Assembly: GCA_024180945.1 (NCBI GenBank)
Contig: JAKSGN010000019.1
Coordinates: forward strand, 1-64,000
Source: Macrophomina tecta
Taxonomy: Eukaryota; Ascomycota; Dothideomycetes; Botryosphaeriales; Botryosphaeriaceae
Reading direction: 5' to 3'
DNA length: 64,000 nucleotides
The stretch's first letter is position 1, and each line of letters begins with the position of its first letter. The position numbers and the translations under genes were made by a program. This document shows positions 29,064 to 64,000 of this stretch, piece after piece. Below the pieces are notes generated by a model, which did no database searches, was not told the DNA's origin, and saw nothing but the letters and a program-made list of their open reading frames with translations.

Positions 29064-30995
29064 TTATTGTTCATTTAATCATGTTAAGAATTTTTCTAGT
29101 GAGACTGATTCTATAACTATTGGCATAGAACTATGTAATATACCACAGATTTCCGAGCATTGACCATAGAATGTTCCTTCTCTGTTTACAAGTACAGAAA
29201 CTTGATTTAAACGACCAGGATAGGCATCACATTTTATACCTAAAGCCGGTACAGCAAAACTATGGATTACGTCTGCAGCTGTAATAATAAATCTAACATG
29301 AGTTAACTCTGGAACGATAACTCTGTTATCCACTTCTAGCATTCTTAAGGCACCATCTTCTAAATCAGATTCTGGTACTAAGTATGAATCAAATTCTATG
29401 AATTCGTCATCTTGATCTAAGAAATCAGGGTATTGGTAACTTCAATATCATTGGTGCAGGGTAATTACCCTGATCGACTGTACATTAAGCATCAGATATA
29501 CTGACACCCACAAGTGACCCAGTCTGTTGCAATAAATAAAAAGAAATAAACTATTTACTGACAGTCTTGTATTATTATCTGTCACCTAAGGTGTGATATT
29601 GAATGATAATAATATTTTAACTGTTTTCACTCGTGTCGCCAGAGAAAAGATTAAATCTTTTCTCTAAGAATCCTGTCGGAAACTTAGAAATAAATCCACA
29701 ATTTATCTCACGACTATCGTATATATGTGAAAGGGGTTAGAAGAACTTTAATATTATAAATAATTAACTAAAATATATGCTTACTATAGTCCTAATTTAT
29801 AGTGCATAGATCGATGTAAATAAGGTAAAATTAGTTCCCTTAACTTAGGAACTGAGCTTCCTTTAATATAAATATTACAATTACCCGAAGGTTTTAGTGT
29901 TTGAATAGTACAATCTAAACCAAATTTACTTTGAAGAACTTTTACTAGATATTCTACTTCTTTTAAATTAAAACTATTTGTAGCTATTCTTACTCCAGGT
30001 TTAGCTCAACCACCGTCATCTGAAATTCAGATAGCTAATGCCAAGGGGGTTATGTATTTAACTAAATCCACGTTAATGTATTTTATACCTTTCTTATAAA
30101 ACATTTCATGGATTCAATTAAAACTTCTAAAAGTAAAAGTATTGAATTCATAACCATAATGAGTTTTATTATCACTACCTTTATTTTTTAATACTCTCTT
30201 ATACATTCTAGGCTCTAAATTAGAACAATAGCCTCTAGTAAAGAAAAAGTTATATAATCAAAATAAATAATCTTTATGCACAGTACTTTGTCTATAACAA
30301 AGTCTTGTACCCTCTACTGATCTTCTATTCGCATAACAATCGCCTAATAATGAACCAACTATAACTGAAATAACTTCTAAATTATGTGGACCTATTCTAG
30401 AAGCAGCTTTTACTCTAGTCCCCCCTAGAGGGGGTCCTCCCCCTCAGGCTCGGGGACATCCCCTCCCCCGAGGGGAAGTATGGAACATTCGATTTGACGG
30501 CATTTTATTAACAATATTATTTCTTTGACCTGCTATAGCTAATGGCAATATACAGGTGTCTTCTATTTTATTTAATATATACGATTTAGGGCCACTCAAA
30601 AAAGAACCCTCTACAACTATTGATAAGTTAGGATCTGTTACCTCGTCCATTAAGTATAATAATTTGAAACTAGGGAAAGCAATAAGAATTAATATTAAAG
30701 CTGGAGTAATAGTTCATATTAATTCTATTAATGTACCGTGGTTAAGATATTTATTACTTATGGCATTTTTGCTATTTACGTAATTTCTAATAATAGATAG
30801 TAATATTCAACCTACACCGAATAAGATTATAACTAAATAAAACATAATATTATTATGTAATTCTACTAGAGCTTCCATTTGTGGGCTAGCACTATCTTGG
30901 AAATATAAACCTCAAGCTCTAGGTGCATCACAGTATTCAAAAATATTTGAAAAATATGAAGAAACTAATAATAATACTGAAGATACTACACCCAT
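29064..30995 (-). CDS. cox2: cytochrome c oxidase subunit 2
   Basis: Exons 30606..30995 and 29064..29456 give 260 aa from the internal ATG 30995 ([10 protein letters not shown]). It contains [17 protein letters not shown], two membrane helices, the QWYWSYQY aromatic motif (TGA-Trp) and the CuA-site segment [16 protein letters not shown]. It ends FLTWLNEQ. There is no stop codon between cox1 and this ATG, so the same frame runs through both genes. A normal-length cox2 from 30995 supports separate initiation or cleavage. The intron (29457..30605) follows nt 390. Confidence 0.92.
29784..30605 (-). CDS. LAGLIDADG endonuclease of the cox2 intron, exon-fused
   Basis: The frame continues from cox2 exon 1 to TAG 29784. 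It is of the LAGLIDADG_2 type: [27 protein letters not shown] is the first active site, [16 protein letters not shown] the second, and the C-terminus ends [17 protein letters not shown] cluster at 30414..30478 is read in frame as a Pro/Gly/Arg stretch just before the endonuclease domain and needs a TGA-Trp. The intron core lies after the ORF (about 29490-29640). Confidence 0.82.
30414..30478. repeat. GC cluster inside the cox2-intron ORF
   Basis: Nested palindromes (CCCCTAGAGGGGG; CCCCTCCCCCGAGGGG), length and frame compatible with continued translation. Confidence 0.65.
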
Positions 30996-55207
<24,212 letters not shown>

Positions 55208-55390
55208 TCTCTTACTTGGTTCATCACTAAGTTCACTAGCAGAGACATTATCTCAAACTCTAAAATTTGGATTAAAAGAAGGCAAGATAATATAAAAACT
55301 ACACTACACATATTGATTTATACTTAAATTTCTTTTTTTTTTAAGAAGAGCAGTATAAAGGTTTTTGTACGCAGAGTTATAAATGAAGGT

Positions 55391-55427
55391 ATTAATTTGA
55401 ATACTTTGTATTCGCTCACAACTATAA
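55391..55427 (-). promoter_or_regulatory. cox1 leader element
   Basis: 37-bp element 184 bp upstream of the cox1 start, downstream of trnR in transcription order. It is identical at 16867..16903 and 1042..1078. It contains the palindrome GAATAC-aaa-GTATTC. Confidence 0.5.
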
Positions 55428-55522
55428 AATATAAAAATTATTAATACTCTATTATTCATCTTCATAAAATAATATAATAAAAAATATAATATAATCTTTA
55501 TATAAAATTAAAAACATATAAT

Positions 55523-55593
55523 ATTCTTATCCAAGACTCGAACTTGGATCTAGATATTAGAAGTATCCTGCTTTACCATTAAGCTAATAAGAG
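55523..55593 (-). tRNA. trnR: tRNA-Arg (anticodon UCU)
   Basis: 71 nt: acceptor CTCTTAT/ATAAGAA (one C-A mismatch at the end), D-arm GCTT...AAGC, anticodon arm GGATA-CTTCTAA-TATCT and T-arm CCAAG-TTCGAGT-CTTGG. The anticodon UCU reads AGA and AGG. It lies between cob and cox1, where it may also mark RNA processing. Confidence 0.88.
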
Positions 55594-55877
55594 TTTATCC
55601 TTCTTTCTTTCTTTAAATTTTTTTGTACTGTTTAACAAATATAGTATATTATACTAATTGAAAACTTTAAAACTTAAAAAAAATAGAATACGGTATTATT
55701 TAAGAAGAGATGGCTTAAATTAATAGCTACTTAATTTGTTACTTTTTAAATTATCACTTTAAGGGTTTATATATAAGTGTAATAAAATTATGAAAGTAAA
55801 CATACATATGTTTACAACAATTTAAATTTTTTTTTATTAAAAAAAAATAAAAACTATTTTTTTATGTATATTTTTTT

Positions 55878-58800
55878 TTATTTTTTTTGTGATTCTTTAC
55901 TAAATGATAATTCAACTAAACTGTTCTCTAATAGACTTACTAATGGAACTATAATTAAGAAATGGGCAAAATAATATGCAGTACATGCTTGACCTAATTC
56001 TATAAATGGTGATTCAACGTGTTTAGCTCCTATTACCATTAACATTAAGAAGTCAGCAACGAATACAAAAAAGGCTATTTTACTTAAGGGTCTAAACTGT
56101 ATACCTCTTGATCTACCTAGATCTGTAAATGGCATAACCAATAATATTAAGATAGCACTAAACATAGCTATAACACCAAGAAGTTTATTTGGTATAGATC
56201 TTAATATAGCATAGAATGGAAGAAGGTACCATTCTGGTACAATAGCAGGAGGAGTTTGCATAGGATTAGCCATTACATAATTTTCACTATCACCTAAAAC
56301 ATTAGGCATGAAGAAAACAAATATAGATAATACTATAATAAATAAGAAGATTGTAATTAAATCTTTGAATATAAAGTAAGGAGCAAAAGGTAATCTATCA
56401 TAGTTACCCGAAACTCCTAAAGGATTACCTGATCCCGCACTATCGTGTAATGCGATTAAGTGCATTAAAGCTAAAGCTGCTAAGACAAAAGGTAATACAA
56501 AATGTAATGAGAAAAATCTATTTAAAGTAGCGTTATTAACTGAGCATTTATGTTGGTAACTTCATTTAAAATAAACTATCGTTACACTCAACAAATTTCT
56601 TTGTTGATCGGACTATATCATGATCTCTTTTTTTATATTTAATAATTAGAAGGTATTTTAATTTTTTCTGAATATCTAGATATTATACGTAGTTGCTTTA
56701 ATCATAACAAATATTGTAATTTTTTATGACCCAATAATTTTACAGGTGCATTATCTATAAATTTAATAACATTTTCTATTGATCTTACCCCTGTAACTTT
56801 TAATTTGGAACAATTTGTATTATCTAAATGTACAGCAGTAGAAAAAGATAAATATTTACGAATAGCAGATATTAAAATATCTCCATCCCTTTGAGCAACG
56901 TCAAAACTAGCTACTAGGTAATCCTTATCCTTATATAATTTATAAACACTGAAACAACCTTCAGCTTCTATAAACCCTACTAACCATGCAGAAAAATAAG
57001 AAGCACTCACAATAGATTCTATAGAATTTATAGGTTTATTACTTCTAGTATATTCAGGCAAATCTTTTGAATAAACAATACCAGATAGTAAAGCACTTTT
57101 AAATCTTAAGTAATCATATTGTTTATTAGAAAACATAGGATATTTATCAAATATAGGTAGAATGAACTTTTTCAAATGATCTTTGTCTCTAATTCTTAAA
57201 GCCACCATTTCTATGTCTCTTCTTTTTCTGAAGCTTACAACACCTACACCTAATAACTTTTTAATCTTATATATTAATTGTACATCTCTAATAGATAGTT
57301 CAATACCTAGTTCATAAGTTAAATATTTACCCTTTTTTGTAATACTAAAATACCCATCACCTTCAAACAAACCTACTAAATATGCAAATGTGAGATCTCC
57401 TGCGTGTAGTCTCTGAGAGGCTTCTGAAGTATGCAGACTTCTCACCCCGGCTGATTGTCTCCATGTCATTGCAATTTTCACGTAAATAATTGATATTAAT
57501 ATTAAGAATAAAACGTATGCAAATCCTAAATTGGGAGATTTTCCAGCATTAAGCAGGATTTTTAACACTACGTTGCCGCAGTGTGGTTCGTCGTTTCGCA
57601 AACCTCCTCAAATAACGATGTGGTATAGATAAATTTAAATATCTAAAAAAACCTCACGGTTTTCTCTAGACTATGTTACCAACCTATTTTATATATTTTT
57701 ATTTATATATATATAAATAACCCAAAAAAAAGAGCTAAGGTTGTGAGGCACTCGTGTCCAGATTATTGTCGGTATACTCACTGGTTAGTCGTTGAACGTT
57801 TTTTGATATCTTATAGATACCGATATCAAACTTCGCTGCAGATATTATTAATAAACGGAGGTAGGTTTAATTTTAATATGTCTCTGCAATTCACCTCAAT
57901 TTACCTCTAAGACATTACTGTCTTAAGGAGCCTACTGTTTGCAAAAATAAGAATCTCTACTGTTTATTGCCTTAATCAGGAAAATTAAGTTTACCGTAAC
58001 GTTCAGAATTACGTAGTTTCTCTAATCACGCTGAGTATTGAATACCTTTAAGTCCTATTAAAGGATGATGACCAGAGAAAGAAAAGAAGTTTATAACATT
58101 TTGTATATCCGACTTAGAACTTACACTAAATTGAACATACTTAGAGTTATCTACACCAATTTTACGTGTAGTATTGAAAACTAATTTAAAAGCCTCAAAT
58201 AATGTCATATGTAATCTTTGTCTAATCTGGAAACAAGCATCCTTGTTAGATTTGACAAAAAATGACCCTTCGGCTGCTACAAAACCAACTAATCAATCTT
58301 TGAAGAAAGACAATTTTAAATAACCTTCAGCGTTATTAGGTAACGCTTGTAATTCCGGAATAGTTTTAGGTATTTGAGAATATGATTTTATGTTTTCCAC
58401 TATAATATGAAGAGCTTTAAAGAACTGAGCTCTACGTGTCTCTGTTAAGAAATAGACACCATGATAAATCATTAATGGAAATAAAACTTCTTGTAAATCT
58501 GTTTTTGAAAAGATCAATCTAGCACTAGGACTTTTAAGGTTAGGGTATGTAGAAAGTTTACCCAATTTTAAAACCGATTGAATATAGTTAAGAATAGCTA
58601 TGTCATCAAGATGAACAGAAATTACTATTTTAATACCTAAGAAATCTTTTCTAGTGTTATATATTAAAATATAACCGTCCCCGTCTATAAATCCAACCAA
58701 GTAGGCAAGAAAAGATTTAGGAATAGAAAGGTATTCAGACTCAGATAGTCAATTTGATCTGTTAGCACGTGATCTCAGATTTGTAGTTCCGAGTTTAGGT

Positions 58801-61800
58801 AAGGAATTATTTCCTGATATTAAAGGGGCATAAACAGATAGAGTAGAGTACATTGCAAAATCAGTGATATTTGACTCAACTATATCTTGTCCAACTCAAG
58901 GTATAGCACTCATTAAATTAGTAATAACTGTTGCCAAATCTTTAATTTGCTTATTATAGCCTAAGCTCTATATGTTTAAAACAAGCAAATCATGTACTTT
59001 ATACTAATCTTAAAAACGGATTATTGTAATTTAATACAGTATAAAGCCTTGTGTTTCATTATAAAGAAATTTTTATAATGAAAAAAGATTCCGACTGTAC
59101 ATTAAGCATCATTTCAGACACCCACCGATGAACCAGTCTGTAGCGATAGTTTACTCTACCGACGGTCTTAATGCTAAACAAACATCTTTGACCGTTTTCA
59201 TCAGTATCGCTATATGGTTAATTCTATAAATTTTTAGTAAAAATTACTTTATATAATACCATATAACTATATATAATTTATATTTAATATAACTTGTACT
59301 TCATTTCAGGTATTATGTAAGGAGATACTATATTTATAAGATCCTTCATAGATTCTTTTCATATGTAAATAATATATTGGTCTTTACAACCTGCGGATTG
59401 AATTGATGCTTTAAGATTAAAATTATCATTTAAGGCTTTTATGAGAATTAAACACTCATTGTATGTAAAAGAATTAATAGAAAATTTTAATCCTTTTCCA
59501 ACTTTAGCTCCATCATCCATTATTCATATAGCTAAAGCTAGAGGAGTTAAATATTCTCCTATACATTCAGGTACTCGTTTTATATTATTTACATATCACA
59601 AATCATGTATTCAATTAAAACTAGTATAGGTTCAAGTTGAGAATCTTACTATTTTTCTTATTTTACCTTTAGTACCTAATCTACTAGACACAACAGGTAT
59701 TTTAGGATTACAATAACCTAAGTCAGATAAATTTTTATGTAAATATAGAATATATTCAACATGAACAGCTTCTTGAAAGAAGCTAATTCTAGTACCTACC
59801 CCTTTTAATCTTCTCTCAGCATGAGCATCTCCAAGAAGAGATCCAAATATAACAGATATAATATCTTTGTTATGTGGACCTATTCTATAAATACCTTTAA
59901 GTCTACCCCCCGTAGGGGGGTGGACCGCCGTAGGCAGTCTACTGACTTTTTGTTTAATATCTAAATTTAAAGGTGTTATTAACAATAAAATAAATAATAA
60001 ATATAAATTATACATTTGAGGCTTAATTAAGAAACCTCATAAACTCATTTGCCCATACGGAAGGACATACATACTTACTTATTAAAAATTATAATAAGCT
60101 AGAATAACTTTGAATTCGTATATTCTATTAGTTAAATACTTTTTATTTAACTAAAAGTTCCGACTGTGCATTAAGCAGCATTTCAGCCACCCATTAGTGA
60201 CCCAGTCTGTCGCGATTATTTATATAACCGACGATCTTAAAGTCTATAAAACCTCTTTGATCGTTTTCACTAACATTGCCAAAGAATCATAAAGACTCTT
60301 CTATGTCCCTGTCGGGACATACCACTTTAATCTTTTTTTTTCTATAAAAATTGCAAAAAGATTATTACTCATGGGACTATGATTTAATATAAGAATAAAG
60401 TATTTTTAATAAAAAGGAGTTACCTAAATTTTATTTATCAGAGAGATCTTTCACTATTCATTGTCTTTTTACTAACTTTTTTTCTGTTTTTAATGCTCTT
60501 CTAATCGTTTTTTCATTACAATTAATAGCATTAGCTGCATCAAAAATAGTAGAATATTCACCATAAACAGTTCCATTCAAATTATATAAAACAACAGGCC
60601 TAGCCCCCCCTTCTTTAGTAGGGGGGTGGACCCTCCCCACCGACGGTGGGGAAGGTCTAGTTTTAGTTATACATTTTTTTTTAGTCTCATCTGACATAGG
60701 TGATCTATTTAAAGCCCTCTCTCTTAATTTTTCTATTGTTTCAGGAGAAAGCTTTTTACCTCTGTTTAAACTACCTATTATTTCCCGTCTTACGTCAGAA
60801 TAAATATCTTTCATTTTTTGACGGTCAACTTCAGTATGTTTATAACCAAAACTATAACCAGCTTCAGTTAGTATATTATAATTAGGTAAAAACAGTTTTA
60901 AATACTTATCTTCTAAATTCATAAGTTCTTTGTTATTTTCTTTAGTAACAACATTAGGGTATAATTCTAATACCATAAAAGCAAAATTATCTATACCATA
61001 TTTTTGTACAGCTAATTTAACTATTTTGCTACCTTTAAAGTAAATAACATGTTTAGAGAATCTAGCATAAAATTTATTAGTTGAAGCGGAACCTATATAG
61101 TAATCCTTAGTTGTTTTGTTAACAATCATATATATACCGCTTAAATCTCTAGTATCTTTTAATATTTGTTTTCTAGTATCTTCTGAATTTAAATTTTCAT
61201 ATATATAGATAGGATTTAAACCTAATTCTTGAATAATTGTTTTTAATCTTTCAGAAATTTTCATACTATTTAAAGAACAACTAGTAGAATATCCCCTTTT
61301 TATTATACTTTTATTAAACAGTATTTTACTGTTTACTTTATACTTTAAATTATTTTTCATATTTCCTTTATTCACATTTTCTTCTTTAGATATAAAACCA
61401 TATAACAGAAGAATTAATATAAAGTAAAAATATAAAACACTTATATTAAACCATTTGGGGCTATATCCATAACCCAGGAAAGCTGTCGCCATCATAAGTA
61501 TTAGTATTACTGTACCGATAGCTCACACTAAAGTTCTAGGGGCTCTGTAAGATCCGTAGTATAGACCTCTCCCTATGTGTAAGTAAACTAAGAAGAAGAA
61601 AGCTGAAGCTGTATTTGCGTGTAAGTAACGTATTAATCATCCGTTATTTACATCACGCATGATGTGTTCCACAGAATTAAATGCCTCTAATACACTAGGA
61701 TTGTAATGCATTGCTAGAGTTACACCTGTTACTATTTGAATAACTAAACATACACCTAATAAAGAACCAAAATTTCATAAATAACTAATATTAGAAGGTT

Positions 61801-61864
61801 GAGGTGAGTCAATCACATATGAATTAACCATTTTTAAAAGAGGATGACTTTTTAAAATTCTCAT
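55878..61864 (-). CDS. cob: apocytochrome b
   Basis: Exons 61472..61864, 60034..60069, 58874..58934, 57600..57615 and 55878..56544 give 1173 nt, 390 aa. It is the central subunit of complex III. It begins [20 protein letters not shown]. Haem-binding and Q-site landmarks include [27 protein letters not shown] and [13 protein letters not shown]. Introns follow nt 393, 429, 490 and 506, leaving a 16-nt exon. All splice sites fit the exon-T/intron-G rule. The end is [10 protein letters not shown] divergent copy of the leader and start lies at about 20.35 kb. Confidence 0.95.
56639..57599 (-). CDS. LAGLIDADG endonuclease of cob intron 4, exon-fused
   Basis: The frame continues from the 16-nt exon ([16 protein letters not shown]) and ends [12 protein letters not shown] ... 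PSNY at TAA 56639. The Trp there is TGA. Motifs are [11 protein letters not shown] at about residue 75 and [11 protein letters not shown] at about 205, with [19 protein letters not shown] and [12 protein letters not shown] blocks. The family is that of maturase-type LAGLIDADG proteins. Host intron 56545..57599. Confidence 0.87.
57972..58873 (-). CDS. LAGLIDADG endonuclease of cob intron 3, exon-fused
   Basis: From exon 3 ([12 protein letters not shown]) to TAA 57972. Motifs are [11 protein letters not shown] at about residue 55 and [11 protein letters not shown] at about 200, with [19 protein letters not shown]. The core (TTCAACGACTAACC region, about 57730-57900) follows the ORF. Host intron 57616..58873. 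Confidence 0.84.
59284..60033 (-). CDS. LAGLIDADG endonuclease of cob intron 2, exon-fused
   Basis: LAGLIDADG_2 type: [27 protein letters not shown] and [16 protein letters not shown]. It ends [13 protein letters not shown] at TAA 59284. It is the same family as the cox2-intron ORF, including the position of the GC cluster (59907..59940) just upstream of the GPHN motif. The intron core follows at about 59090-59220. Host intron 58935..60033. Confidence 0.83.
60431..61471 (-). CDS. GIY-YIG endonuclease of cob intron 1, exon-fused
   Basis: From exon 1 ([13 protein letters not shown]) to TAA 60431, with a TGA-Trp near the end. [26 protein letters not shown]. Then NUMOD3 ([15 protein letters not shown]) and NUMOD1 ([20 protein letters not shown]). 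A GC cluster (60602..60657) is read in frame between them. The core lies at about 60150-60280. Host intron 60070..61471. Confidence 0.84.
60602..60657. repeat. GC cluster
   Basis: GC palindromes bounded by CTAG at both ends, in frame within the cob intron 1 endonuclease. Confidence 0.65.
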
Positions 61865-62241
61865 TTTTATTTTTAATAAATAATCTAATTTTCTTTCTAG
61901 AAATATTTTTTAATTAACTCTAGTTACCTTATTTTAGGCAATATTTATTATATAAATATTTGACTAATTATACTAGGCTTTAGATAAATAAAATTTATCC
62001 TTCTCCTAGTGATATTTACATTATCACATGATTGCATAAAAAGATATGCAGTTTATTTTTTTTTTACGTTTTTATATAACTTATAAATTTTCATTTGTAC
62101 TTTATAATCTCTCCCCTTACGGGAGATAAATTTTTATCAAAATTGCCTGATATTGTGCAATATTTATATATATATATATTTGACCGATCCCGACGAACTC
62201 TACGTGCACCTTTCAATGCATAAAGCTCTACCCAAAAAATA
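61865..62241. other. atp9-cob spacer containing the cob leader
   Basis: The first ~200 bp upstream of cob are duplicated, with divergence, at about 20.36-20.6 kb in front of the cob-GIY-YIG fusion. No ORF or tRNA seen. Confidence 0.5.
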
Positions 62242-63647
<1,406 letters not shown>

Positions 63648-64000
63648 TTATTATATTATATTTTTACTTGCATATGTTATACTATATATTATATATCTAA
63701 AAAGATTTTAATTAATTAAAAAATAATTACATCTTTTAGATTATAAAGAATAAATATCTATTTCCCTCCGCAGAGGATTAGAAAAAAACTTTTTACGTCA
63801 CGTACTTTTCTCTCTCTCTATATAAAATAAAAGAGAATATGAAATTTAACAAATTTTGTATAAAATTTAAGTCCTTAGTCCACTCCTACGGGAAAATATA
63901 CCTCATTATAAGAGGTAAATATTTAGGAAAAATACTGCCATATTATATTCATTAAAAAAGTTTTATATATGTACTATTATTTTTTTATATTGAAATGGTA
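63648..64000. other. atp9 upstream spacer
   Basis: AT-rich sequence upstream of atp9. No gene, repeat or clear promoter motif could be supported. Confidence 0.5.

Overview
The window is a 64 kb slice of a very intron-rich fungal mitochondrial genome, most likely from a filamentous ascomycete. A member of the Leotiomycetes is plausible, but this is inferred and not proven. It is AT-rich. TGA must be read as Trp (genetic code 4), as in the cox2 motif QWYW, where both Trp codons are TGA. With the standard code most reading frames here look broken. All recognised genes lie on the minus strand, so transcription runs from high to low coordinates.

Gene order in the direction of transcription is atp9, cob, trnR(ucu), cox1, cox2, an orphan ORF, nad4L, nad5, a second orphan ORF and atp6. 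After atp6 comes a degenerate zone of atp6 fragments, homing endonucleases, two more orphan ORFs and a tRNA-like element. The seven standard genes contain 25 introns and only about 6.8 kb of exon. Almost every exon boundary follows the group I rule: the exon ends in T and the intron ends in G. Cob has introns after nt 393, 429, 490 and 506. Nad5 has introns after nt 324, 710, 717 and 1000 and includes a 7-nt exon. Cox1 has 14 exons, one group II intron and 12 group I introns. Nad4L and nad5 overlap by one base. Cox1 and cox2 form one uninterrupted reading frame with no stop between them.

Most introns carry LAGLIDADG or GIY-YIG ORFs, and many of these are read in frame from the upstream exon. 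In four introns an endonuclease ORF has itself been split by a second endonuclease module. Five duplicated gene 5' ends are fused in frame to unusual ORFs: cob to a GIY-YIG ORF, cox1 to an orphan or GIY-YIG frame, atp6 to a GIY-YIG and to a LAGLIDADG ORF, and nad4L to an orphan ORF. A sixth copy, the cox1 leader without codons, precedes another orphan frame. Duplicated 3' ends also occur: atp6 twice and nad5 once. About two dozen short GC-rich palindromic clusters are scattered through introns and ORFs, and two are flanked by apparent target-site duplications. Four orphan ORFs share a layout of hydrophobic N-terminus and low-complexity linker, and two of them share a recognisable C-terminal motif. 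No rRNA gene, CRISPR array or bacterial-type element was seen.
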